A stretch of 64,000 nt of DNA from Myripristis murdjan (Eukaryota > Chordata > Actinopteri > Holocentriformes > Holocentridae). The position numbers and the translations under genes were made by a program. Of the stretch, positions 28,214 through 41,144 are shown piece by piece (the stretch's first letter is position 1; each line of letters begins with the position of its first letter). The notes beneath the pieces were generated by a model. That model was not told the DNA's origin. It saw only the letters and a program-made list of their open reading frames with translations, and did no database searches. The stretch lies in contig NC_043980.1 in the NCBI RefSeq assembly GCF_902150065.1, positions 18,911,183 through 18,975,182 of the forward strand, in the 5' to 3' direction.

Positions 28214-31200
28214 TTATCTTCGAAACGGTACTGTTTTGTTGGGAGGGCTCCAAGGGGGAGGGGGACTGTTTTGGAGGATAGCCTGTATCCGTCTCTCTTC
28301 TCTCTGTCTTCTCTGTTCTAGCTCTTTCCTCATCTGTTGGAACAAAAATTGCAAAGACAAGTGTTTGTAGAAACCGCTGAAAATAAAAATAATCCCCCTC
28401 CAGAGACTGGCACCACTGCACACTCCTCTGAGCGTTGGCAGGGGAACTGGTCTGCAGTCAACACATGTAAGAAACTGCACCAGGACTTCAGGGCTGGGGG
28501 CTGATAATAATTGCACAGTGAGATCATTTGTTTCAAGCAAAAAAGACAGCAAAATAACTGAAACAGTGCACATCACTACCTTGGAAACCATAATCATTGC
28601 TACTACTACTACCACCCCTGGGAGTACTACTTACCAGCCACTTTTCATACATCTCTACAGCTTCTGTATCTCTCTCTTCTTTTCTGTATCTTTCCTCCTC
28701 TGCTTTGTCTTCATTTTTCTTGCGTTCCATCATGGCTTTTTCATCGAGAACATTCTTCTTTTTCTCATCCCTTACTCATTTTGAGGGAGAGGGAGGGGAG
28801 GTTACATGATGATGTATACTTGTCATGTAATGTGGTTTATGAACTACAAACTTTCTTTAAAAGGTGGATAGATTGTAGTACCAAAAAGTGGATTATTATT
28901 AGCGGTGATATAAAATACAGGAGGAAGAGGATGCCTTTCCACAGCACACTGTAGCAACCAAGTGTTATACATTTTCAAATAATGTGGAAGCCATTGGTTG
29001 TGATGATTTCCCCAAAAAATGAGAAAAAAAAAACATTACACTCACCAACTTAAAAAAGCATATTTGCTGTTTCTCTTTCTTTCTTCCTCCATTTCTTGTT
29101 TTTCCAGCTTAAGTTTATTTTCAGCTTCTCTTTGTTTTCTGTTCTTAACTTTGAGTAGTTCATCATGCTCTTGTTTCCATTTTTCAAACACCTGTAATTA
29201 TCATAACATTGTTGATCAACATTACAGCCTTGCACACAAATACTTCATCTTAAAGCACAATAATCAGCTGCATACCTTTTTAGCAGATTCACTTTTTTCT
29301 TCTTTCTCTTCAGTTGCTCTTTGCTGTTTCCTGAGCATGTCTTGCTTTTCTCTGGCCTTTGCTCTGAGGACCTCTGCTTTCTTTTCTTTCCAAACCTCAT
29401 AGGACACAATCGCCTCTTCCTTTTTAGTCTGCTTCTCCTTTTTTTTTTTTTAAAGATAGTATAAAATGTGCATATCAATTAAATAACCTAGTTTCCCTTT
29501 GTATTACTTATGACATATTTTTGGCAACTGCACAGTCTGTTTCACTACATACTCCTCTCTACAAAACAATATATTCACCTTTTCCCTTTCTTCTCTCAGA
29601 ATTTCTTCTTGCTTCTTTTGTTGCATTTTCTCTCTCAACTGTTCCTTTTTCTTTTTAAGCCATTCCTGTTTTTGTCATAGTTTAAGAGTTTAGGAATAAA
29701 AATAAATGGTATCATTACAAAAGACAGCAGAAAATATGCATTAAAAAAATCCAGCAAGTATTCTTTGCATGTATTCATACTCCTGCATCCCCATCAATAT
29801 AAGTATCTGAGTGAACTTGGACTTAAAATGCATGAGCTGAAAGTCCAAAGTCCCTTCCCCATGGGACTGTTATGCACAGAGGGACTGGACTCTAGATTTT
29901 TTTATACTCCTTCAAGTGCAGCAATGTGGGGCCCAGCAGGCTCCAACATCAATCATACAGTTTACATTCTAGAGACAATACAGGCGCTGATGTATTATCA
30001 CACTGACCTGGTAAATGGCAGCTCTCAGTGAATCTGATCCTTGTGGCTGAGAGTCCTCCAGAGACACTTTGCGATCCAGAACTTTCAGAGTTCCCATATA
30101 CTTTGACTTCACTTTCAAGGAGCATGCACTCTGGGATCTCTGAGAGCTTTTAGCAGAAGAACTTGATGTCCTGATTTAAACAAGACAAGATGATGGTCAG
30201 TTACTAACCTGTTTTATCCATTAAGCTGTAGGAGTCTGCTGGCATAGCTTGGACAAAAACATACATTTACCCTACCTGGTATCAAATGACTTTTTATGGC
30301 CAGTGGAACGAGTGGAGCGATCTCCTGAGTCTCCCTGAAAGAAAACAATACAAAAGTGTTGTGTAGATTCTAATATTCACCTTTAAAATACATAACCTCA
30401 TATTTTGCTTTTGCTGAATTACATATGCTCTGCCACACAACTATCTCTGCTCATCAACTTTCTATAGAGGGAAGATAATAGATTTGGATTCTGCCTCTGC
30501 TTCTCTTCAATACCTGTGATTGAACACCATTAACTGTAGATAGTCTACTATAAGCTATAGTGAAAACTGCAGACTAGCCAAAATTTCCCAAAACTGACTA
30601 GAACTAGGACCAGAGGTAGAATTAGAGTCCCAGAGGCATCTAACTGAACACATGTAACATGAGATTAACCACTTTCTACAAGTTCTACAAGAACCAGTGA
30701 TAAATGTCTCACATGAAATTCTTCAAATGAAGTGGAGTACTTCCCTTCATGCTCTTTACTGTCATCTGAATTAAGGAAATCTAAAAACAAAAAAGTCAAA
30801 AGATGAAATTGTGGCAAAAACAAGAGTAAAAACAGAAATGCAAAAAAGGATTCTTAACATTTGTTACCTCTTGACCCAGTGTCAACAGTGGACTTGGTCA
30901 ATGAGAGTGAATGCCCTCTCCGTGCTAGTGAAGGTGACACTCTTCCTGGCCTCTGTGATAAAACGACAACAAAGCATGTTGTCGTCAACTGGGGAAGACA
31001 ACCGCTCTTCCACAATAAAACTTGAAAAGCTGTTGAAGAAACAAGTGATGAGACTCACGTGTGGACTAACAGTGATCCTGTCAGTCGTATCATGTGAGAA
31101 GGGGAGCGACACAGAGGAACTGGAGGGCCTGCTGACATCCTGAGATCCAGCGTCTTCATCCTGCTCCTCCATAACGTGAAAGTTCAGCCCAGCGGTTCTC

Positions 31201-34171
31201 AGCCTCGGTTTGGGTTTGGGTGGCTCCCTCTCAGCAACGCTACCTGAATAACATGGGAATTTGTGGGATCATTAAAAATCAGGCAAACACAGATCTACAT
31301 GCATTCAGTGCACTGACATGTGAACACATTGTTTAAAGAATCGTCTATATAGAGAGATACTACGCCTACAAGAATATGAAAGTTTACCTGCAGGGGGAGA
31401 CATACAGCACTAAATCTGCATGAGCTAAACTAAAAATGGGACTTTTCCATAAAATCAGAGTAGAAATTACAATTTTTTGTAATTTTTTTCCTTCTCTCAG
31501 TGCATTGGTGATAATGACCAGAAAGTGGTTAAGAGGATACACTTTTCTATGTGCTTCGATGAATGAAACCTGGAACCATTTAAGAAAAAAATGTTTTGGC
31601 TGTGCAAACACTTAACACCACATATCCTCAATGCCAGTGCAACACTCAATTTCACATCAACCTATAATTGTGTCTTCATTTTAAATATTGGGCAGTTTAA
31701 TAATAACAGTAATAGTAGATTTACTTGTGGATATTTGAAATAAAATGTAGTGATCACTTTCTAGCGTTTAGCCCCACCGACCACCATTTATTATAATCTG
31801 TTTTTGGAAGTCTTCAGCGCTGCCTCTGATGGCCAAAAGACTGTACTACACTCTTTTTTTCTGTCTCACCGCAGTCACTGGCTCGCCTCTACAGGCTTTT
31901 GTGTATCCATATAAAATTAACATAGAATGTGGCCTTTGTGATCCTTATATAAAATACATTGTTGAGACAGACCTACGGAAGACATGTAATTGAAGCCATT
32001 TTCTGATGGTGCAGTATGAGATTTTTGTCCTTCTCTGTGAAATGACTCGCACCCCTCTCCTCACCGTTTTCAGAGACAAAGGGATCTGGGGTTTCCATCA
32101 CACCGCTGACAGACTGTGATGTGTCCAGCTGACTGCCTTCTGATGTTTGATGTGAAGGATCTTCACTTGGGCTTTTTCTTGCAGATTCAGGATGGGTAGA
32201 ATCCTCACCACTTTGTTCAGATTTATCATCCTCTTCATTGACACTTGTGGAGTGCTGGTAATAACTGAGTGTGGTGGATGAGTCAGGTTGCTCATTTCCA
32301 TGTGAGTCTGATGCCATCACATCTCGTGAGGGGGAGCTGACTCTTTTTGTTTTCAGGAATGAAACTTTCTTTTTTCTGTCATTTTTGCCTTCATCATCTG
32401 AAATCTCAAAGTCATTGATTTTGATTTTAGTCCTCCCAGTCTTAAATGCATCAGTCTTCTTTTTTCTTGATTTGAGGAGTTCCTTAAAAAAATCTGTGAA
32501 AAATGATTCCAGTAAATGAGCAAGAAAGAGCAAACTATGTCAAGTTTTTAAACTGCATCTGAAATTACAAATATCAGTCTTACCTATGGATTAACTAAGA
32601 AATCTTTCAGCGAGTTATGACGTGCTAGTAGGGGTTAGTGTGCATGTCTTAAGAGCATGGTTGTTCACGGTGTGATGTCACTCTGGATGCCACATGTCAT
32701 CCTAAGCATCTAAGCATCTGCCATTTACAATAATCACTTTATGTGTATAGCACAAAAACAAAGGTACAGAGTGCTTAACAAAAACAGCACTGAACACCAG
32801 AAAATAAAAATGCATGAAAACAAGTGGCACACAAAAGTAAAAACACACAAAAGTAAACACCAAAGCAATGGATCAGGTATTTCAAGCAAATTTTGCACTT
32901 TTCATTCTTCAGTCAGTCCCTTATCTGCCAAAGCGGTCAGAAATGCTTCAATATAGTAACATTTTTGCAGAGTAACATACAGTATTATGTGGACTAGAGA
33001 TCTTTGACTGGTCGTGAAGTATTGCTATGCTAGATGTACTGTGTTTCTGACTGTTTTCACTGCCTCACTAAAATAGGGCTTCACTGATTAGCCTGATGCA
33101 TTTTCATAGTGAAGCACAGCAAGAGACATTAAAGCACAATCGGATTAGATACAAAGTTAAGGAAGGGTCACAGAGAAGACTACTGTTTGCATCTTCGGGT
33201 GCAGTCATTTTCAAACTATGTGTCCTAGCATGGAAGACAAGTGGCTTGTGGGAAGGCTGCATGAATGCATTCTTTTCTCAGCAATTTCTACATCCGTCAG
33301 GCATTATGTAAAGCATCATGGACCATGATGCCCTGCATGAAAAACAATGACAGGGGCAGCTTTCTTAGCTACCTGACAACATGGACACATTTTTAAAAAT
33401 CAAAGATGCCAATGTGCATCTTACTGATTTGCTCATATTGAATGTTTTCAAGGATTCAAGGATTCAAGGATTCAAGGAACTTTATTGTTTTACAATTAAA
33501 TCTAGAGCAAATATAGAATTGACTGTGAAGATGGATGCACATCGAAAGCTTAACTATTTTTTGCCAACTTTATTTCATCTAACAAAACATTTGGTAGATC
33601 TTCGATTCAGATAGTATCTCTATATGTAGGTCAGGGCATGAAAAAATTTAGGAACCCCTGCTGTAGTGGTTCAAGGGGGATTTACTTAATAAGGGGGAGG
33701 TGTTATTACAGCGTGAACATCACCAACCAGTACACACCAACATGGATACTAATGAAAAGAGACAGGCTTGTCCATAGCATCATGTAACATCCGCTACTGC
33801 CTAGTGTTTCTGTGCCTTCTGTGTCATTTTACCATCATCATCCTCATTGAAGTCACCCGAGTTAGTGTGTCGGCCAGCCTTTGTTCTGCTTGCCCTGGCA
33901 GAAACAGTGGCTTCAAGTTCATCCTGCAATGATATAATTATAATGTGATATAATTCGAGGATGATCACAACTGGCCGCAGAGAACTGACAGTATAACTAC
34001 AGTATTAATGTTAGCTACAGTGCTCTATCTCATGCTAGCTGGCAATCTATCTCCGTGCCTTAATAGTTTTTAATATCCAGGCTGGTGAATAACTTTTACC
34101 TGGAAAGTTGTTCTTTTTGACGCTTTCGGGCTCTTCTTGTGCGCCAGCGTGCTGAACTCCTGATGTGCCAT
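28214..34171 (-). CDS. map9: Microtubule-associated protein 9 (ASAP)
   Basis: Binds and stabilises spindle and ciliary microtubules. Thirteen coding exons on the - strand: 34171-34100, 33923-33833, 32493-32065, 31243-31059, 30952-30868, 30780-30713, 30334-30276, 30170-30008, 29665-29579, 29437-29276, 29191-29046, 28770-28635 and 28333-28214; 600 aa (human about 647). N-terminal EFSTLAHKKSPKASKRTTFQ and NDFEISDDEGKN match the family. The middle is Ser-rich and acidic. GTLKVLDRK opens a long Lys/Glu-rich coiled coil with repeated WKxxK-type blocks (EWLKKKKEQ, YEVWKEKK, FEKWKQEH, YEKWL). The end PPPPWSPPNKTVPF is diagnostic. Introns 2 and 3 (about 1.3 and 0.8 kb) hold no gene; intron 2 has a short ATTCAAGG repeat. 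Confidence 0.94.
33447..33490 (-). repeat. GGATTCAA octamer repeat, possible LINE 3' tail
   Basis: Four near-perfect ATTCAAGG units are followed by AACTTTATTGT. Fish L2/CR1-like elements often end in short tandem octamers of this kind, so this may be the 3' tip of a - strand insertion within map9 intron 2. No coding remnant is visible. Confidence 0.4.
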
Positions 34172-34473
34172 TTTGTTAAACCATAAACACACGCAACTGT
34201 TTGGGCTTACCGGCGTTAGCAAGCAAGCCTACTAGCTATCTAGCCGGTGAAAGCTAAGTTATCTGCTGCCTGGACACAAAACTAACGCTTGGTGTGGGAG
34301 ACATGATTGTTGAAATATCAAAACGATGGCTCCTCTGGACAAAACTAAGGCAATATTCATCCACGTTACTGCAGAGAGGCGGTGCTGAGATAAATGACAC
34401 AAAGGACGTCGGTCGAGTTGTTTATCGTAACCCAGGGAGACGAATGGAGGGAAGACAGTTCCGGGTAAAGTAA

Positions 34474-34482
34474 TGCGCATGC
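34474..34482. promoter_or_regulatory. Possible NRF1 site upstream of map9
   Basis: TGCGCATGC, close to the NRF1 consensus, lies about 300 bases upstream of the map9 ATG, with a GTTCCGGG ETS-like site just before it (34458-34465). Confidence 0.35.
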
Positions 34483-34524
34483 TCAAATGTCTGTATGACC
34501 CCGTCAGGATTTCGTAACCCCCAT

Positions 34525-34760
34525 AGTATAGTATAGTATAGTATAATATAGTATAGTATAGCAGAGTATAGTATAGTATAGTATAGTATAGTGTCCTACA
34601 ATATAGTGAGGTACAGTATAGTATAGTAAAGTATAGTACGATATAGTATAGTATAGAGTAGTGGCCTACAATATAGTGTGGTATAGTATAGTATAGTATA
34701 GTATAGTATAGTATAGTATAGTATAGCATAGAATAGTATAGTATTGTATAGTAGTAGTAT
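34525..34760. repeat. TATAG pentanucleotide array
   Basis: About 230 bases of TATAG units with variants. Two internal blocks contain a longer shared spacer (CCTACAATATAGTG), showing higher-order duplication. The array resumes after the MITE at about 35175-35210. A 156-aa - strand frame across it is a repeat artefact. Confidence 0.95.
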
Positions 34761-34790
34761 TTAGGCTAGATGAATAGTATAGAAGAGCAC

Positions 34791-35169
34791 ACACATTGGC
34801 CACTTTATTAGGTCCACCTGTACAATATAATGCAGTTCAATGCAACAGGTCTACCACAAATGCTACCTTTTAACAAAGTTATAATGTTCAGTTTGTGTTG
34901 AGATTGTGGAGAATATGTAAACTTAATTCTATGTTTATTATTGAGGTTGTAGTTTGCACTGGTTTTGTGCAAACCAGCCAAACCAACCAAATTATATTGA
35001 GAAGTGTTTCTAATTTTTTGTCCTTCCTATTTATATACATGAGGGGGGACACAATAGTAGAAACAAGTCTCAATAAAATGCAGTCCAGTACAACAGTAGC
35101 ACTAACTATGAGCTCAATGCCAAACATAGAATTGAACAGGTGGACCTAATAAAGTGGCCACTGAGTGTA
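34791..35169. mobile_element. MITE with GGCCACTTTATTAGG inverted ends
   Basis: The left end GGCCACTTTATTAGGTCCACCTG (34798-34820) recurs as its reverse complement at 35136-35158. An outer ACAC/GTGT pair and inner partly palindromic arms (TTCAATGC, CAATGCC) extend the match. The element is about 380 bases with no coding capacity. It interrupts the TATAG array, whose units lie on both sides, so it inserted after the array formed. Similar ends are widespread in fish genomes from memory; the superfamily is not certain. Confidence 0.8.
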
Positions 35170-35210
35170 TAATTGCTATAGTATAGTATAGTAGCCTATA
35201 GTATTTGGTA

Positions 35211-37544
35211 GCTTAGTATTTACTAGTTCAGCAGGTGATTTAGTAGAATCTGATGGTATACATAAGTATTTAGTTTAATGTAGACCACACAGTAAAGGTC
35301 CTAAATCCCCCTCTCAAACAGACAAATTAAAACTGATCAAGGAGCAATTAAATGTCCTGTAACGCCATAGCAGTGACACATGCCTCTGGCTCTGGTTCAG
35401 ACATTACTTGGAGTGACTGAGGCAGGCTTAATTATTCACGCATCAGTGCCCATGTCACTAGTATTACGCAATACATAGAAATACTCAGTTATAGTCTTAT
35501 CTTTAATTGTTTGGCTATTGTCTGTATTTTTACAAGACTGGGTGAAAGGAAAGTGCAGATATTTGGGGAAAAAAACAAACTGCGAATTCATTTGTTTTCT
35601 GCATTGTCTGTTTGCTTAAAGGCAATCCAGTACAGCCCTGCATGCTACAGCAAAGTGGATACAGGGCGTAAGATAGATCTGCTGAATACTTCTGTGGGAG
35701 TGGTCTATATGATCAGCCATGGTAGCCTACACCACAAAATCTCCTTGATGTGTTGCATCTCAAGACATCATCTTTATCAAAGGCTGTTGGTACCAAGACA
35801 AATTACATAATAATATGCACGTACCTGCTTTTTCCTCATATTAAAGGCCATATTTAGTAGGCCTGTAAACTATGTGTGCAACTTAATATAATCCAGAGAA
35901 ATGATTATTTGTCATCTTTTTAAAAAAATCAGTCCATATATTTAAAAGCACATGTTATCAAATCACTAAATAAATACTAAACTGTCCATGTTTGACCCTT
36001 ACCTATATGTGCACAATCGATAAATTCAGATCACTCCAATAATTCAGGTTAAACATCTATAGTGTCATGTTACTGTTAAATGCAGCAGCAACGTTAGATG
36101 TTCACACAGACAGAAAGTAGTGTTGAGAATAGGTCAGCTTTGGGTCACTGTGTATTTTACTCTTAATGCCTCTGGTTAACATCAGTCAGGCAGTTGGACT
36201 ATATTGAAATGGAGCTGAAATAGCTCTCATCACAGCGATCAGTCAAGTAAAGGGTCTGCATACAAAAAACTTTCAGAAAAAAAAATCAAACAAATTCCCA
36301 ATGGATCTAATGTACATGAATGACAATTTTTGAACAATCATGTTCATTTTGCAGTCACTCATAAACGAAATGCAATAGTTGCACTTTAAATTGAATACCA
36401 TGTTATAATTGTCAAGACCCATTTTGTAATTTGAATATGAATGTTTCTCTTCAGAGTACATCAGAGCACGGGCTGATGCCATTGGTAGTTTGGTGAAATA
36501 GGCTTGACCTAGAGTGCCACATTTAGAACTACATTAAATTAATTTATTGTAAAGACACTGAAGTGCATGACGTGCAGCTCTGCAGAGAGAGATTTAAATG
36601 TCCAAGTAATTTCTTCAATCTGCCTGAATCTTGCAGTGCGTCCAAGCATGCATTTCTTACATTAGAGCGAGTACAGCTGTGTCTGTCTTGAATACAAAAC
36701 ATTTCACCTCTCTTAATTTGTGGGTCTGGTAGCTATGACTTGGTCTGTTCGGCTTTTATTTGTGGAAAAACTGGCCATCTCACTGCTTATCATAAACAGA
36801 ATATTGGGGTCTTCGGAGAATTGTGTGCAGACTGAGTTTATGTGGCATACACTGTGGGAACTCAAATTATAAATACCCATTAATCATCATCTGAACCCAG
36901 GCATAGCTTATGCTAGGATATATTTGGCTATGTAGTATGTAACAAATAGATGGTAAGACCAGTAGGACACAATGCCAGTGAGACACAAGTCTGCAAATGC
37001 ACCTAAATCATCATTATGGAGTGTCTAATTCCCTTGTGTCTTGATTGTGGATGGATATCAACACTGAAAAGCATAACATATTTTTTCAGGGGCAAATTTC
37101 TTTGCATTACAGCATGAGTACACACATTTCTGGTAATTTCCTCTCCACTAAAAATTATGGACACAAATGGAAATATAGTTTCTACCTCCAAATTTGGCAT
37201 TTTGGCAAATTTAGCTGAGTGATATGTCTGTAATGCTTTATTCTTTATATGTTATAGACATATTGCACAGAAACTGTTGTAAAACTACAGTTATATGCAT
37301 ATTGTGGTGTCAAATTTATACAGTGTTCCTATAGATGAAAAAAGCTTACCCTCCTTCTTTTCCGATTGTGTTGAAAAAGTCTGTCTCATTTGAGAGTAAC
37401 ACTTTATAGTCAAATTAATGGTTTATCTACATATTTGTGCTCAGCAGTTACACTGATAAAAGAACAAAGGGATTTTGATGGCTAAAACAAGAACTTTGCA
37501 TGAGGTAATGTGTCTGTGTCAAGCCATGTAGGTAGCTAACAGTT

Positions 37545-37584
<40 letters not shown>

Positions 37585-37840
37585 AAAATAATCTCCAGAA
37601 ACAATAGGCACCATGGAAACTGAGGTCCAATGACCTGGAAAATGCTCAATCTGTGGAAAATCCTTATATAACTTCCATATCTTTACCTTTTGGATGTGGC
37701 ATTTGCTTCTCAATACTGGCCAACTACACTGGCATTTACTCCCAGATCTTGGGCCCTTAGTCAGTCCACATCTCTTGTGGATCACTGAACAAGCTGGGAC
37801 ATCACCTGAAAGACAAATTGGTGAATGAAGCAGGAAAAAG
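35211..37840. other. Intergenic, with AT microsatellite at 37547-37582
   Basis: AT-rich sequence with short frames only. An AT dinucleotide run of about 35 bases lies near its right end. No gene recognised. Confidence 0.45.
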
Positions 37841-37849
37841 AGCCCCATT

Positions 37850-38617
37850 TAAACAACATGCCTAATTCCACAGTGCAAAAAAGGAGCTGGACTTTCTCAT
37901 TCACTTTTTCTTCTCCTCCTCCTTCCTCATCTGCTTCTCCTTCCCTTTGGACGATACCTCTTCTGTTCTCTTCCTCCCCTCCAGGACCTCCTCAGTTTTG
38001 CTCGGCCCTGGATGAGGTCCAATATATCTTTCTTCTTTACCACTTCTTCATTTTCCATCTTCACATCTGGCCCTCCATCAAGACCTATTCCTCCTGTAGC
38101 CACAGAACCTGCAAAGACGTAGAGATAAAAACATTACAGCTGATTTTACAGTATAACTGCAATACTTGAGTTCATCAGTGAGACAATCCAGCAAACATTT
38201 CTTGCTCCTCAGCAAGAGGAATGTTTTTCGTAAACAGAGAGAGAGATTTAATTTAAGAAGCTCCATAAATGTTTCTAGTGATGTGAGTAGTCCAATACCC
38301 CGTCCTACCTCTAGTTGGAGTAGGTGCTCCTCATTCAGATGAACCTGCTCCCTGGCACTCTGATGATCCCTCTCCTCCTTCAGCACTTTGCCAGCCCTTC
38401 CTCTTCAGCCCGGTATTCTTCTTCTGACAACACACAGTGATGGGACAAAGCAAGGAAAAGCACAAGGCCAAGGCTAGACTAGGGAGATTGCATTCTGTAT
38501 ACTCACATTTAAATCACTGTCTCACCTTGGCACAGATAAGTTGGTCTTTGTTGTAGATCATCATGACAAAGGGGTTGTCCGTGCCAATGCAGCTGTATTT
38601 GTCTCCTTTGGGTCCTG
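37850..38617 (-). pseudogene. Unidentified spliced-looking coding fragment
   Basis: Three exon-like blocks on the - strand have acceptable acceptors, and the first two also good donors: 38617-38528, about 38425-38313 and 38109 to about 37850. The first reads GPKGDKYSCIGTDNPFVMM then IYNKDQLICAK with no stop. The second reads EEEYRAEEEGLAK, then after a one-base frame change LKEERDHQSAREQVHLNEEH, a coiled-coil-like stretch. The third contains VKMENEEVVKKKDILDLIQG in one frame. The phases do not join into one uninterrupted frame, so this looks like a decaying host gene or a noncoding transcript. I do not recognise the family. Confidence 0.35.
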
Positions 38618-38865
38618 GTGAAGGGCAGCAGCAACAGCTGTCACTGCTGTGGTACCAGATGGGTCACTAAGACCTAAGGATAGCCTGCCTGAACTGCCTC
38701 AAGATGTAACTGCAGTTCATTTCCATTAACGTTCCTCTTTGGTGAAATGGACCAACCCAACTAAGGAGCTCTTGATTACATACCATGCCACAAGAAGCAG
38801 CTGGTTAAAGACACACTAATGCAATGACATCCTAGTCTCCTAGTAATAAATACATTTACAAAAAC

Positions 38866-38888
38866 AAAACAAACAAACAAACAAACAA
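38866..38888. repeat. CAAA microsatellite
   Basis: Five to six CAAA units followed by a short A run. Confidence 0.8.
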
Positions 38889-38889
38889 A

Positions 38890-40840
38890 AAAAGTTAAAT
38901 TTAATCCTTAAAATCAAATTTGTATGTCTCAGAAATGGAATATTTCATGTTTGTCCTGTGGAGAAAACACTGATTAGAATCAGGTCTTTCTGCTGGTGTC
39001 AGCTAAACCCAGTTCAAAAACAATTTAGTTGCTTGGGCATAATTCCCGTTTAAAATTTGATATTTAAAGTTTTCATCATTGTTGTTGAGGTCAGTGGTCA
39101 TCAAAATGGGATCCGGCCATTCTTTAGAGGATCCCAGGGGGTTTCATCAAAATGAAGCCAAATTAAATTTCACATTAATGTAACTTATTGGAATTTATGA
39201 ACGTATGTGTCAATGGGTTATTTTAACTTTATGTTGTAATCTCATCACTTTGAATCTATTTGTCAGTCTTAAAGTGTGACATCAAAACAATTTTATACTT
39301 GATGCAAATTTAAAAAAAAATCGTTTCATATCTGGGTCCGTTGTGTAGCTAAAAGCTCTTCAAATGAGGGTCCTTGGTTTAATGCAGGTCAACTTCAGGG
39401 TTCCAGAGCATTAAAAAGTTTGAAAACATGTGGTCTGTTTTTTTCAACCAGGGAAAAAGAGGGAACAGACAAAAAGGGAGACAGACAACAGATGGTGACT
39501 CACTGCCATTTACTGGTCCCTATCAACTGATGCTTTTATACTGTAACTGAATGCACTTGTAAAATGAATAAGGCCTTTGATTTGTCCTAAAAAATGAGAG
39601 TAAGTGTGTATAATGCCTTTCATCAGCTCAATCTGTTGGCCTTTTAGGACAGACATTTTTTATGGGTATCATATGGTGATAAAGGCAAATCTATTTCCCG
39701 GTAAGACAGGTAATTCCATTCTGGTTTTTCTTAGTGTGACTGGTAAAGAAGAGGCTGCTCAGTAAACAAAATATTTTATGTGATAATTTCTCAAAGACAC
39801 AAACTTAAGATATTCATTATAATTTGCCTTTTGAAGACCATGTGACAGTTATCAAATTGTACAGAAAAGAAAATAACCAAGAGATGTGCAAGATGTGGAA
39901 GGGAGGAAAGGAAAATTTTAGAAATGGCATCCACTGTAATGAACTGTGCGTATGATGTGATACCGGATAGTCCACTGCATCTAGTCCCTCAGCTCTGTGA
40001 AGGGAGCATCAGCAGGTGTCCCCCTGGTTTTTCAGACAGAAATCAGAAACAGCATGCTGGTCATTTGTTATCCCAAGTGAGTTGAGAAACCTCCCAAGAG
40101 ACAATGCATTCATTCATTAAATTCACTCATTCACTCACTCATTCATTCATTCATTCGTTTGTTTGTACACACTCTGAACTGAAAATAATCACTGTAGTCA
40201 CTCTCTTTTTTCAAAAGGCCATGAATTTTGATGACTGATGTCCACAGCAGTAATACCCATCACTGAGTTTTTTTTTCTGTATGAATGCTCTTGGAGAAAA
40301 CAAATTTGGCTCATTTTATATATATGTGCTTCAGTCAAGGTAATGTGAGACTCTAGCACGTATAATTTCGGTGAAATCAATGAAAAAGTCAGATAGTCTG
40401 AATATTGCCACAGAGATGCTGCTTAGGTTATAAAAGCGCAGTAAATATGCATATGGGAGGACAGTGTAAGGGGCTTCCATACTCTATGTCATGGCATGTA
40501 TCATAAGTCAGTAATTGATATTATATGAGTAAATGATAACTGCACCAAACAGTAAACTACAGCCTATATAATTTTCTACATGTAGCACGAATATCACTGA
40601 CTATACGGGCAATAAGAACAGCATGAGAATAAAATCACCATAAACTCTCAGTGTCCACACCATAATCCCTTATGAATATTATAGGGATAGTTATTAAGAA
40701 TATTCATTATTCTCCAAGGGGAAGCCAATTCATTAGGGTTTAGACGATCAAGAATAATGGCACCGTATCCTATAAATCTGATCTATAAAGATCCCTGGCA
40801 CGCGTGAAGTCGCCTGGAAAGAATTTCTCATTCTGCAGCT
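38890..40840. other. Intergenic upstream of gucy1a1
   Basis: No gene recognised. A dispersed-repeat-like phrase (TCATCAAAATGGGATCC) lies at about 39098-39115, and an ATTC/ACTC microsatellite at 40107-40162. Confidence 0.4.
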
Positions 40841-40879
40841 GATAGGTTGTTCGGCTACACCAGCCCTACTTGCGCATGG

Positions 40880-40916
40880 ATTGGCCCATTTGTGCTTTTC
40901 CCCAGCTTCTCATTGG
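40880..40916 (+). promoter_or_regulatory. gucy1a1 promoter: paired inverted CCAAT boxes
   Basis: Two ATTGG motifs (40880-40884 and 40912-40916) start 32 bases apart, about three helical turns, some 230-265 bases before the start codon. NF-Y commonly binds such pairs. Similar pairing occurs upstream of gucy1b1. Confidence 0.5.
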
Positions 40917-41144
40917 CCTCGGGTAATGATCGCTCCCTGTCATCATTTGCCGATGTAGTTTTCAATGAATATTGTATGTGGTATGTAGCTTTGGTGCTGA
41001 TCATTTGGATCAGCTGGATGCGGGGAGAAAGCCACTCTGATGAGCAGATCAGATGATGGAATTTCTCTCAGAGACCGCAGATGCTCGACCAGGATTACCC
41101 CCCTCTGAGATGAGATAAAGGCGCCAAGACATCACAACATTAAG

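Noticed and set aside
33840-33923. Repeated acidic GAT codons at the end of map9 exon 2 as a microsatellite
   Set aside because: Only three units; it is coding sequence in phase with the next exon.
34259-34729. 156-aa - strand frame rich in Tyr and Leu
   Set aside because: Translation of the TATAG array running into the map9 upstream region.
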